A stretch of 12,763 bases of DNA from Pseudaquidulcibacter sp964443435 (lineage in GTDB: Bacteria; Pseudomonadota; Alphaproteobacteria; Caulobacterales; Aquidulcibacteraceae). The notes under the pieces were generated by a model, which had not been told where the DNA came from, did no database searches, and worked only from the letters and a program-made list of their open reading frames with translations. The DNA lies in NCBI GenBank assembly GCA_964443435.1, contig CAYUCW010000056.1, positions 1 through 12,763 on the forward strand. The letters are read 5' to 3'. A program made the translations under genes and the position numbers. This document shows, one piece after another, positions 1-7,314 of this stretch; position 1 is the stretch's first letter, and every line of letters begins with the position of its first letter.

Positions 1-1
1 T

Positions 2-1972
2 TTAATTATCTAAGAACGAACGTAGCCTACGCGACCTGCTCGGATGCTTTAATTTCCGTAAAGCTTTCGCTTCAATCTGCCTAATCCGTTCGCGGGTTAC
101 GCTAAATTGTTGGCCAACCTCTTCAAGAGTATGGTCGGTATTCATACCAATACCAAAACGCATTCTTAAAACGCGCTCTTCACGCGGAGTAAGAGACGCA
201 AGCACTCTTGTAGTTGTTTCACGAAGATTAGATTGAATTGCCGCATCAACCGGAAGAATTGCATTTTTATCTTCAATGAAATCACCAAGATGCGAGTCAT
301 CCTCATCACCCACAGGGGTTTCAAGAGAAATAGGCTCTTTGGCAATTTTCATAACTTTACGCACTTTTTCAAGTGGCAAAGAAAGCTTGATTGATAATTC
401 TTCTGGCGTTGGTTCACGGCCAATTTCATGAAGCATTTGGCGCGAAGTACGAACCAATTTATTAATAGTTTCAATCATATGCACCGGAATACGAATTGTT
501 CTTGCTTGGTCGGCAATTGAACGCGTAATCGCTTGGCGTATCCACCATGTTGCATAAGTTGAGAATTTATAACCACGGCGATATTCAAACTTATCAACCG
601 CTTTCATAAGGCCAATATTGCCTTCTTGAATAAGATCAAGGAATTGCAAGCCGCGATTTGTATATTTTTTCGCAATTGAAATAACAAGGCGAAGATTCGC
701 TTCTACCATTTCTTTTTTAGCAACTCTGGCTTCACGCTCACCTTTTTGAACACGTTGCACAATAGAACGGAATTCATCAATCGGAACCCCTGATTCTTGC
801 GCAAGAGTGTACATTTCTTGGCGTATATCTTGGGCTTGGTTTCTTTGCTCTACGGCAAAGCGGGTCCAAGATTTAGAAAGGTCCTGAACTTTATCAAGCC
901 AATTAGGGTTCATTTCCTGACCCGCATGCTCTTTGATAAATTCAATACGTGGCACACCGCAACCTTCGGCAAGACGCATTAAACGCGCTTCCGAATTTAT
1001 AAGGCGTTTATTGATTGTATAAAGCTGCTCTACTAGGGCTTCGATACGGGCATTATTGAGTTTTAAAGCTTTTAATTCGTCAATAATTTTATTTTGCAAA
1101 GCTTCCATTTCTTCTTGGTCGCTTGCCGCAAATTTTTTGCCTTCGATACGTGATTCAAGTGATTTATCTTTTAATGAACGGAATAGGTCAAAGTGAACCG
1201 CAACTTCGTCAAGGATTTTCATAATCCCTTCTCTTAGTTCAGATTCCATTGCAGACATTGATAATGCCGCACTATCTTCTTCTTCTTCATATTCACGTTG
1301 ACGACGACGCTCAAGTTCAACCTCATCCTCATCTTCACCACCTGAAGATCTGATTGGTTCTTCTTCCTCTTCCTCTTCTTCTTCAACAACAGGAGGAGGT
1401 GCATTTTCCGCGCCATAAGTCGCTTCAAGATCGATGATTTCACGAAGTAAAACACGGCCCGACTGAAGCTCATCACGCCAAACCATTATCGCTTCAAATG
1501 TAAGCGGGCTTTCGCAAAGCCCTCTAATCATTGCGTCACGGCCGGCTTCTATGCGTTTTGCAATCGCAATCTCGCCTTCGCGCGAAAGAAGTTCAACCGC
1601 ACCCATTTCACGTAAATACATACGAACAGGATCATCGGTTCTATCTTGACCTTCTTTGGTGTTACCAACCTGCGTTGCAACAACAGCAGAACCAGTGGTT
1701 TGAACCGTAAGTTCGCCACCTTCACCCTCTTGCTCTTCGTCGGATTCAATAACATTCACGCCAAGCTCTGACAGCTTAGACATTACATCTTCGATTTGCT
1801 CCGAAGTAAATTCATCTGGAGGCAATAATTTATTTAAAGCATCAAGAGTTACAAAGCCGCGCTTTTTACCCTCTTTAATAAATTTTTTAACCGCAGAATC
1901 ATTCAGATCCAATAATGGAGAGTCTGAATTTTCTTTATCTTCGTTTTTTGTTTCTCCGCCTTTTTCGGCCAT
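2..1972 (-). CDS. rpoD: RNA polymerase primary sigma factor RpoD (sigma-70)
   Basis: The 656-residue product directs core RNA polymerase to housekeeping promoters. Domains run in the canonical order: region 1.1 (about residues 20-80), region 1.2 (DPVRMYLREMG, about 114-124), a long non-conserved insert (about 150-400), region 2 with the -10 reader YATWWIRQAITRSIADQ (from about 473), region 3, and region 4.2 ending in the helix-turn-helix VTRERIRQIEAKALRKLKHPSRSR. Length fits alphaproteobacterial RpoD. The insert carries an unbroken nine-Glu run (about 197-205) and further Asp/Glu-rich patches; acidic inserts are common in primary sigma factors. The ATG is supported by a strong AGGAGG ten bases upstream. 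It follows dnaG with a 162-bp gap holding a promoter-like sequence, so it may be transcribed both alone and with dnaG. The gene is complete, its TAA lying at the window edge. Confidence 0.98.
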   Translation of the reverse strand: MAEKGGETKNEDKENSDSPLLDLNDSAVKKFIKEGKKRGFVTLDALNKLLPPDEFTSEQIEDVMSKLSELGVNVIESDEEQEGEGGELTVQTTGSAVVATQVGNTKEGQDRTDDPVRMYLREMGAVELLSREGEIAIAKRIEAGRDAMIRGLCESPLTFEAIMVWRDELQSGRVLLREIIDLEATYGAENAPPPVVEEEEEEEEEPIRSSGGEDEDEVELERRRQREYEEEEDSAALSMSAMESELREGIMKILDEVAVHFDLFRSLKDKSLESRIEGKKFAASDQEEMEALQNKIIDELKALKLNNARIEALVEQLYTINKRLINSEARLMRLAEGCGVPRIEFIKEHAGQEMNPNWLDKVQDLSKSWTRFAVEQRNQAQDIRQEMYTLAQESGVPIDEFRSIVQRVQKGEREARVAKKEMVEANLRLVISIAKKYTNRGLQFLDLIQEGNIGLMKAVDKFEYRRGYKFSTYATWWIRQAITRSIADQARTIRIPVHMIETINKLVRTSRQMLHEIGREPTPEELSIKLSLPLEKVRKVMKIAKEPISLETPVGDEDDSHLGDFIEDKNAILPVDAAIQSNLRETTTRVLASLTPREERVLRMRFGIGMNTDHTLEEVGQQFSVTRERIRQIEAKALRKLKHPSRSRRLRSFLDN

Positions 1973-1982
1973 GAACCAAATG

Positions 1983-1988
1983 CCTCCT
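1983..1988 (-). promoter_or_regulatory. rpoD Shine-Dalgarno sequence (AGGAGG) beside overlapping hairpins
   Basis: Read on the minus strand, AGGAGG lies ten bases before the rpoD ATG and is the strongest ribosome-binding site in the window. Its last two G residues fall in a potential 5-bp stem (ATGCC, 1999-2003, with GGCAT, 1980-1984). A competing hairpin, CCC-AAAC-GGG (1991-2000), uses the same C residues and would leave the site free. The motif is seen directly; a switching role is inference. Confidence 0.7.
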
Positions 1989-2015
1989 AACCCGTTTGGG
2001 CATAATTAAAATCAA

Positions 2016-2044
2016 ATTACAATATTCAATTTAGTATATTGCAA
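2016..2044 (-). promoter_or_regulatory. candidate rpoD promoter
   Basis: On the minus strand TTGCAA (2039-2044) is followed after exactly 17 bases by TGTAAT (2016-2021), matching sigma-70 -35 and -10 elements in four and five of six positions respectively. Transcription would begin near 2009, giving a leader of about 37 bases. TATACT (minus, 2033-2038) is an alternative -10 in the same gap. The region is AT-rich, so chance matches are likely; the position upstream of rpoD supports it. Confidence 0.45.
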
Positions 2045-2051
2045 ATTTTTA

Positions 2052-2077
2052 AGACTGAATAAAGCTTTTAGACTGAA
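2052..2077. repeat. direct repeat AGACTGAA, 18-bp period, upstream of rpoD
   Basis: AGACTGAA occurs at 2052-2059 and again at 2070-2077, exactly 18 bp apart, just upstream of the candidate rpoD -35 element. Two eight-base copies with this spacing could bind a regulator on nearly one face of the helix, but no known regulator motif is recognised. Confidence 0.4.
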
Positions 2078-2081
2078 AATC

Positions 2082-2101
2082 ATTAATAATCATTTATTAA
2101 T
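2082..2101. repeat. AT-only hairpin after dnaG
   Basis: ATTAATAA, loop TCAT, TTATTAAT form a perfect 8-bp stem with a four-base loop, starting 33 bases beyond the dnaG stop in the direction of transcription. It has no G-C pair and no clean T-run after it, so it is a weak candidate for a terminator. It could instead mark the 3' end of processed dnaG mRNA or be chance in AT-rich DNA. Confidence 0.35.
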
Positions 2102-2134
2102 AGTGATTCGGCTTCCTAGTCTTCATAGATTAAA

Positions 2135-3979
2135 TCAATCTTCCTTGTTTAAACTTTGTCGCTCCGTAACCAGGCTCATTAGTTTCTTTAAAGCCGCTTC
2201 TTCGCCAGAATTAGCTTGATTTCGTAAAAGACTTGCGTCCTGCTTTAAAGCATTTTGCGTTTCAAACTTTTCAATTGCAGATAACCATTTTTGCACCGCT
2301 TCTTTTAAATTCCCATCTTTTACAAGATATGGACTTAAGGGTAATGATTTTACAATCTCCAAAGCTTCAAACGCGTTATTCAATTTCCTTTTTTCCAAAT
2401 GGTAATAAAGTGCCGAAAAATCAATAGCTGCGCCTGAATTAAATCGCTCTAGAATGACATTTCGCAGTTCAAAAAAGCCTTTATTGTCAATATTAAGCCC
2501 AGAATAGACTTCTTCATTGTTTTCAAGCAATTCTCTGACCCTTATTGGCCCCGCAATTATATCAATTAATGCACGTGCCGGCTTAGATTTAGTCTTTGAT
2601 TTTTTGACAATATTTACAAGTTCAATACTTGGGGTATTAATTGTTTGGCGTCTATTATTACGAAAATCATTTGGCTTATTTTGTTCTTGTGAAATATTGC
2701 GCCCTAATGCTTCATCAAGCATAGATTTAATCGAAACTTTAATTTCCGATTTCAAATCTTCATCTTTGATTTCATTTATTTTCGCCCTTAAGCGAACCCT
2801 TAATGCCGCAATATCCTCGGCATTAATTAATTCCGTGACCGCGCGTTCCGAATTAAACATAAATCTTGCAAGGCTTTGCGATTTATCAAGGATTTCCGCC
2901 ATTTGGTTTCTGCCTTGATTACGCAATATATCATCAGGATCTTGGCCTTCTGGCATAATTGCAAAACTAAGTGATTTAGTGGCATTCACCATTGAAATTG
3001 CCCTATCAAGGGCGCGAGTTGCCGCCTTCATCCCTGCACTATCGCCATCAAAGCAAAGCACAGGTCGATTTGCAGCGCGCCAAGCTAGCGTTAATTGATC
3101 TTCGGTAAGCGCAGTACCAAGTGGTGCAACCGCCGCAAAACCATTGATTTCAAGGCTTATGACATCAAGATAGCCTTCGGCAATTATAAAATGCGCATTT
3201 TTGGCATTGGCGCGCGCCGATTTATAACGATAAAGGGTGTGCGATTTTGAAAATACAATCGTTTCAGGGCCATTTAAATATTTTGGCATTCCATCTTTTT
3301 CAAGTGTACGCCCACCAAATGAAACGGTTTTTCCGCCCATATCCTCTATCGCAAACATAAGGCGATTGCGGTATAATTCATAGGGCTCTGCTCTGTCTTC
3401 ATTTTTACGTAAAAGCCCAGATTCAAGAATATCATCAATTGTATGGTTTCTTGCGATTAGTCTATCGCGTAGCCAGTTTTTTTGAAGCGGCACAAACCCC
3501 AACCCAAATTCTTGCCAATGTTTTTTGGCAATTCCGCGTTTTGTAAGATAATCACGCGCAAGCTTACCTTCATCAGAATTAAGACATTCTTCGAATAATT
3601 TACGGGCATCGGATAAAACCAATAAAACTCTCTGAGTTTGTGAAGTTTTTTCACGAGTCTCATAAGTATCTTTAGGGACTTCTATCCCTGCGGATTTTGC
3701 CAATTGTTCAACGGCTTCAAAAAAACTTATGTTTTGCGTGGCAACCAAAAAATCAAAAGCATTTCCATGTTCCCCACAGCCAAAGCAATGATATTGCCCC
3801 TTGGCTTCAACCGCATGGAAAGATGGTGATTTCTCACCATGGAAAGGGCAGCACGCCCAGAAATCACCGCGCTGTGGGTTTGATTTTCGTTTGTCCCACG
3901 CAACTTTCTTACCTACCACTTCCACGATAGATGTTCGCTCTAATACTTTTGAAAGAAATTGCCTGTCGAAACGTGCCAT
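2135..3979 (-). CDS. dnaG: DNA primase DnaG
   Basis: The 614-residue primase makes RNA primers for lagging-strand and restart synthesis, working with the DnaB helicase. An N-terminal CHC2 zinc ribbon is visible as Cys44-x2-His47 and Cys65-x2-Cys68. The catalytic core and TOPRIM fold follow, with the metal-binding acidic motifs EGYLD (268-272), FDGDSAG (Asp311, Asp313) and the later QDPDD. The C-terminal third is less conserved, as expected for the helicase-binding domain. Length is normal for the family. The ATG gives the standard N-terminus with the zinc ribbon starting about residue 43; no Shine-Dalgarno sequence is seen in front of it. dnaG lies 47 bp after the ABC permease gene and ahead of rpoD, in the usual dnaG-rpoD order. 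Confidence 0.98.
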   Translation of the reverse strand: MARFDRQFLSKVLERTSIVEVVGKKVAWDKRKSNPQRGDFWACCPFHGEKSPSFHAVEAKGQYHCFGCGEHGNAFDFLVATQNISFFEAVEQLAKSAGIEVPKDTYETREKTSQTQRVLLVLSDARKLFEECLNSDEGKLARDYLTKRGIAKKHWQEFGLGFVPLQKNWLRDRLIARNHTIDDILESGLLRKNEDRAEPYELYRNRLMFAIEDMGGKTVSFGGRTLEKDGMPKYLNGPETIVFSKSHTLYRYKSARANAKNAHFIIAEGYLDVISLEINGFAAVAPLGTALTEDQLTLAWRAANRPVLCFDGDSAGMKAATRALDRAISMVNATKSLSFAIMPEGQDPDDILRNQGRNQMAEILDKSQSLARFMFNSERAVTELINAEDIAALRVRLRAKINEIKDEDLKSEIKVSIKSMLDEALGRNISQEQNKPNDFRNNRRQTINTPSIELVNIVKKSKTKSKPARALIDIIAGPIRVRELLENNEEVYSGLNIDNKGFFELRNVILERFNSGAAIDFSALYYHLEKRKLNNAFEALEIVKSLPLSPYLVKDGNLKEAVQKWLSAIEKFETQNALKQDASLLRNQANSGEEAALKKLMSLVTERQSLNKED

Positions 3980-3992
3980 AAATTGATTAAAT

Positions 3993-4011
3993 GCAAAACC
4001 TATAATTTTGC
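3993..4011. repeat. hairpin upstream of dnaG
   Basis: GCAAAA (3993-3998) and TTTTGC (4006-4011) form a 6-bp perfect stem around a seven-base loop in the 47-bp gap between the permease stop and the dnaG start. On the transcribed strand the 3' arm ends 13 bases before the dnaG ATG and is followed by AT-rich sequence, not a clean T-run, so a full terminator is doubtful. It may modulate dnaG translation or be an mRNA processing site. Confidence 0.35.
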
Positions 4012-4026
4012 AAGCTTTATTGACTT

Positions 4027-5577
4027 CTATATATTCTCTACACCAAGCAATTTTTCTTCTGATGATTTTTTATTAAATTCTGGAATAATAAGTATTGCCG
4101 ATATTATAAGCGCAATAATCGTGGCAATCAGCCCCCATAAAAGATTAAATGTCGCAAGTGCAGAAATAATAGCCCAAATTATCGCAAAAATAATACTATA
4201 GGCGATGCCAATCATGCTTCTATCGGGCTTTTGCATCATTTTAGGTCTTTTACTTATTTTTGGATGTGTAAATTCGGCGCCTATTGAACATATGATTGTT
4301 AGAACTCCAAAACCAATTGAATAGAGTAAAAGCTTGGGATCTATAAATAAAAACCCAAGCGAAAATAGAATTAATAAAACAAGGGGAATAAATGCCGCCG
4401 CATAGCCTTTATTCATAAGAATCTTATTATTAGAAATTGGCGCACTTACCAAAAGATCTCGCGCTTCTTCAACCGACATAATCATCCAAGCGATTGTGCT
4501 TGCAATGGTTGAAATAATAAACACAATAAATGGAACACTTAAAAGGCCTATAAACTGCGAGTCTTTTTCCTTAATGATTAAAAAAATCAAAGGAATAAAT
4601 CCGATTAATGGCGCGATTAATTGCACCCAAATCATTGGCTCTCTAGTAATGCTATAAAGTTCTTTTTTAATGAAAATACTATGCTTATTATTGCTAAAGC
4701 TTTTTGATTTTATAGATTTTGTCTTTTTGCTTTCAGTATTATCTTGCCCTACCAAAAGCCCAATATCTTTTGCAAAACTACTGCCGACTATTTCAAGGGC
4801 TATTGTAAAAATAGCTATGCCAGTAAATAAAATAATAAAGGCATTAAGCCAATTGCCAAGTATGGCATTGCCAAAAAAATCAATAAAAATATTTTGATTA
4901 TTCTGTGGTATAATTACTTCATCAATATTATTTTGAATATTATTAATTTGAAACAAAGTCGCAAAACCAATAAGCCCCAAAACACCAATTGTTATAAGAA
5001 TATTGCGACCAATTTTTAATCCAAAGCTTATTAAAATAAATCTTGTTATAAAAAATACAAACCCTGCTTCCGCCAAAGAAAGCCCCAAGCTTATAGGGAT
5101 ATAGGTAAAATATTTGGGCGAAATTGTTATTGCCGCCAATAAAAGAAAAATCGAATACATATAAAGAAAAACACTTGTTGTGCGCCAAGAGCTAACTAAT
5201 AATCGCGCCTTAATTATTTTTTTTGGGTCAATGGGCGCCGAAATAAGTAAATCTAAATCTGATTTATCAGTTAGATAAACCGCCGATGTAAGAAAGCTCA
5301 TGAATATAAGGCCAAAAAAAGATAAAACTATTTTTGTTCCCACAAGACCACTCATGGTTTTTAAATCAAGATTATTTTCAATCATGGTTTTAAAAGCCAT
5401 ACCGCTTGATATACAAACAAGAATTAAAAATAGGCCAATAACAATCCTACCTATCATTGCTTTTGTGCCTGAGCTTGCTTTCTTAAATCTAAACTCACGT
5501 CTTAATTGATGAAAGCAAAGCCAAAGCACAGAGCCGGTAGGTGCAATTTTACTTAGCACAGACATTTTAAACGCCAT
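4027..5577 (-). CDS. ABC-2-like exporter permease, about 12 membrane segments
   Basis: This integral membrane protein of about 516 residues is probably the channel subunit for the ATPase encoded just upstream. A short cytoplasmic N-terminus precedes roughly 12 hydrophobic segments, apparently two groups of six separated by a charged stretch (near DIGLLVGQDNTESKKTKSIK). That layout suits a single polypeptide supplying both membrane halves. No signal peptide or substrate-binding domain is seen, and no substrate can be named. I chose the ATG at 5577, which overlaps the ATPase gene by 11 bp. A TTG at 5583 and an ATG at 5565, one base after the ATPase TAA, are alternatives; all imply translational coupling. 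The sequence is very AT-rich, as expected for Ile/Phe/Leu codons. Assignment rests on hydrophobicity and gene context more than on signature residues. Confidence 0.8.
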   Translation of the reverse strand: MAFKMSVLSKIAPTGSVLWLCFHQLRREFRFKKASSGTKAMIGRIVIGLFLILVCISSGMAFKTMIENNLDLKTMSGLVGTKIVLSFFGLIFMSFLTSAVYLTDKSDLDLLISAPIDPKKIIKARLLVSSWRTTSVFLYMYSIFLLLAAITISPKYFTYIPISLGLSLAEAGFVFFITRFILISFGLKIGRNILITIGVLGLIGFATLFQINNIQNNIDEVIIPQNNQNIFIDFFGNAILGNWLNAFIILFTGIAIFTIALEIVGSSFAKDIGLLVGQDNTESKKTKSIKSKSFSNNKHSIFIKKELYSITREPMIWVQLIAPLIGFIPLIFLIIKEKDSQFIGLLSVPFIVFIISTIASTIAWMIMSVEEARDLLVSAPISNNKILMNKGYAAAFIPLVLLILFSLGFLFIDPKLLLYSIGFGVLTIICSIGAEFTHPKISKRPKMMQKPDRSMIGIAYSIIFAIIWAIISALATFNLLWGLIATIIALIISAILIIPEFNKKSSEEKLLGVENI

Positions 5578-6307
5578 TATCAATTAAATGTAGGAAAATA
5601 TCTTCAAGGCTTCCATTATTATTATGTGCCGCCCTTAATTCTTCGATTGTACCGCTTGTGATTATTTTGCCCTTATTAATAATTGCGATTTTACCCGCAA
5701 GTCTTTCAGCAATCTCCATAACATGTGTAGTAAGAATTATGGTTGAACCTGTTTTGGTTTTTTCATTAAGAACATCTTTTAAAGTTCTTGCTATCCCGGC
5801 ATCAAGTCCTGAGAAAGGCTCATCTAATAATAATAGTTTTGGATCATGTAAAAGTGCGCCAATGATAGCGGTTTTTTGCTTCATGCCGCGTGAAAAACCT
5901 TCGCATCTTTTGTCCTTATCATCATAAAGTTCAAAGCGTTTTAATAAATCATCCGCAGTTTTTGCGGCAAGATTATTATCAATATTCCAAAGCCCTGCAA
6001 CAAATTCAAAATACTCAAGTGGGGTTAGTTTATCATAAATCAAAGGCTCATCAGGAAGCCATGCCATTAATTGTTTTGCTTTTAAATCTTCGGTTTCAAT
6101 GTCGTGCCCAAAAACTTTAATACTTCCTAGGTCAGGCTTTATAAGCCCCATAATCATGCGCATTGTAGTGGTTTTACCCGCGCCATTAGCGCCTAAAAAT
6201 GCATAAAACTCACCTTGTTTAAGATTAAATGAAACATTGTCTACAGCCTTTTTTGTTCCAAAAGATTTTGATAAATTGGTGACTTCTAGGCTATATTCGC
6301 TATTCAT
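5567..6307 (-). CDS. ABC transporter ATP-binding protein (ABC-2/CcmA-like)
   Basis: The 246-residue nucleotide-binding subunit hydrolyses ATP to drive the neighbouring permease. It has all core motifs: Walker A GANGAGKT (39-46), the ABC signature FSRGMKQK (138-145), Walker B LLLLDEP (158-164), D-loop SGLD (166-169) and the switch histidine in LTTH (His195). The Q-loop region reads MAWLPDEPLIYDKLT, with Asp86 where Gln or Glu is usual. Overall it resembles ATPases of ABC-2 exporters (NatA/CcmA-like), which often act on drugs, ions, lipids or polysaccharides; the substrate cannot be told here. The stop codon overlaps the permease start region, so the pair is one translational unit. No strong Shine-Dalgarno sequence is present, only a purine-rich AGAGAG about eight bases before the ATG. 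Confidence 0.93.
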   Translation of the reverse strand: MNSEYSLEVTNLSKSFGTKKAVDNVSFNLKQGEFYAFLGANGAGKTTTMRMIMGLIKPDLGSIKVFGHDIETEDLKAKQLMAWLPDEPLIYDKLTPLEYFEFVAGLWNIDNNLAAKTADDLLKRFELYDDKDKRCEGFSRGMKQKTAIIGALLHDPKLLLLDEPFSGLDAGIARTLKDVLNEKTKTGSTIILTTHVMEIAERLAGKIAIINKGKIITSGTIEELRAAHNNNGSLEDIFLHLIDNGV

Positions 6308-6322
6308 TTCATACTCTCTTAT

Positions 6323-6343
6323 AGTAATCTATCAATGATTACT
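6323..6343. repeat. 7-bp hairpin between gtrA-like gene and ABC ATPase gene
   Basis: AGTAATC (6323-6329) and GATTACT (6337-6343) are perfect inverted repeats around a seven-base loop inside the 49-bp gap. The arms end 15 bases before the ATPase ATG on the minus strand. It could be an operator, an mRNA stability element or a weak attenuator; no T-run follows, so an intrinsic terminator is unlikely. Confidence 0.4.
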
Positions 6344-6356
6344 TGAAAAATAATTC

Positions 6357-6758
6357 TTACGCTTTTTTAAACGCCCAAACTTTGAGAAGCACAAAGCTTA
6401 GAGCAGAAGTCGCGCAAATAGAAGCAATAGAACCCCAAAAATCAGGTAAGCCCAAAGTAGTAAACACTACATTAGAGATAAAATATGTTAGGAGCATTCC
6501 AATAATATGAGTGAATATATATTTAGGAAGCGTTTTGGCTACGCTTTCGGTGCTTTCAAAACTAAAGCGTCTTTGCAATAAATATATCGGCAAAATTAGG
6601 CACGCATAAACCGAAGTGCTTATAATGTGCTTTTCATACTTAAAAACACTTAGTGCCCAAGTATTCAAAAGCACATAAGCAAGTGCGCCTGAACTTCCAA
6701 TTATTAAAAAGAAGAATAATTGCCGATAATCTTTATTTGCGAATATTTTATCTATCAT
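6357..6758 (-). CDS. GtrA-like small membrane protein
   Basis: This 133-residue protein has four predicted membrane helices (about residues 14-36, 44-64, 80-98 and 107-127) with short charged loops, and its N-terminal part (LFFFLIIGSSGALAYVLLNTWAL) matches the GtrA family pattern. GtrA proteins are thought to help move lipid-linked sugars, such as undecaprenyl-phosphate glucose, across the inner membrane, usually beside a glycosyltransferase. None is present here, so the partner is unknown. The size is typical. The start follows the peroxiredoxin gene by 53 bp, and a long inverted repeat ends five bases before the ATG, leaving no visible Shine-Dalgarno sequence. Family assignment is by size, topology and the N-terminal motif. 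Confidence 0.75.
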   Translation of the reverse strand: MIDKIFANKDYRQLFFFLIIGSSGALAYVLLNTWALSVFKYEKHIISTSVYACLILPIYLLQRRFSFESTESVAKTLPKYIFTHIIGMLLTYFISNVVFTTLGLPDFWGSIASICATSALSFVLLKVWAFKKA

Positions 6759-6763
6759 AATAG

Positions 6764-6823
6764 GAAAATCTATAAATATAAAAACTTAAATATTTATATA
6801 TTCCGAAGTAATTATAGATTTTC
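6764..6823. repeat. 12-bp perfect inverted repeat spanning the peroxiredoxin stop codon
   Basis: GAAAATCTATAA (6764-6775) and TTATAGATTTTC (6812-6823) are exact reverse complements 36 bases apart. In the minus-strand transcript the 5' arm contains the peroxiredoxin TAA and the 3' arm ends five bases before the gtrA-like ATG. An inner 8-bp pair, ATAAATAT (6772-6779) with ATATTTAT (6790-6797), overlaps the outer arm, so the two stems compete. It may be an intercistronic attenuator or a transcript-processing site. Confidence 0.6.
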
Positions 6824-7294
6824 GAGCATATATTCAGCAGAAGAAACTTTATATTCGCCGCCTTGTTCGATAAACAAGCTAGAAACTTCTGAATTATCCG
6901 CTACCAAAGAATATCTTTGAGAGCGTGTGCCCATTCCAAAACCTGATGCGTCAAGCTCAAGGCCAAGTGCTTTTGTAAATAAGCCATTGCCATCAGCAAG
7001 CATAGTAACTTCAGTTGTGATATTTTGCGATTTTGCCCAAGCATTCATAACAAATGCGTCATTCACAGAAATACAGAATATTTCATCAATACCTTGCGCT
7101 TTTAAAAGTGCCAAATTATCTATATATGAAGGCAAATGACGTGCCGAACAAGTTGGCGTAAATGCCCCAGGTACAGCAAGGAGCGCAATTTTTTTACCCG
7201 CAAATAATTCGCCAGTAGTCGAAGGTTTTGGTCCATCATTTGTTGCAATTGTAATTGCCATATCAGGAAGCGTGTCACCAATTTTAATTGTCAT
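6812..7294 (-). CDS. Prx5-type peroxiredoxin (AhpC/TSA superfamily)
   Basis: The 160-residue thiol peroxidase reduces hydrogen peroxide and organic peroxides, probably in the cytoplasm since no signal peptide is seen. The active-site motif VPGAFTPTCS places the peroxidatic cysteine at Cys49, with Thr46 and Pro42 of the P-x3-T-x2-C pattern present. FCISVNDAFVMNAW (73-86) and the conserved Arg in GTRSQRY are also typical of the Prx5 group. The only other cysteine is Cys74 in the IFCISVND strand, as in many bacterial Prx5 proteins, so reduction by glutathione/glutaredoxin or another thiol is plausible but not shown. It is first in the minus-strand series and divergent from yqgE. The start matches the family N-terminus (IKIGDTLPD). 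Confidence 0.93.
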   Translation of the reverse strand: MTIKIGDTLPDMAITIATNDGPKPSTTGELFAGKKIALLAVPGAFTPTCSARHLPSYIDNLALLKAQGIDEIFCISVNDAFVMNAWAKSQNITTEVTMLADGNGLFTKALGLELDASGFGMGTRSQRYSLVADNSEVSSLFIEQGGEYKVSSAEYMLENL

Positions 7295-7314
7295 TTTTTA
7301 TCAATCCCAGAAGT

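Noticed and set aside
1234..1476. Lysine-rich minus-strand frame overlapping rpoD
   Set aside because: It is a frame-shifted reading of the Glu-rich codons of rpoD (GAA read as AAG/AAA), so the Lys-rich look is an artefact.
2517..2918. Open frame of 133 codons on the plus strand inside dnaG
   Set aside because: It lies wholly antisense to a well-conserved primase domain, shows no recognisable domain and has no ribosome-binding site; open antisense frames are expected in AT-rich genes.
5578..5583. TTG start two codons upstream for the ABC permease
   Set aside because: An ATG follows two codons later at 5577 and neither has a clear ribosome-binding site; the ATG is the simpler choice, though the true start is uncertain.
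6500..6811. Idea that the gtrA-like gene is part of a glycosylation cassette
   Set aside because: No glycosyltransferase or sugar-modifying gene lies in the window, so nothing supports it beyond the family name.
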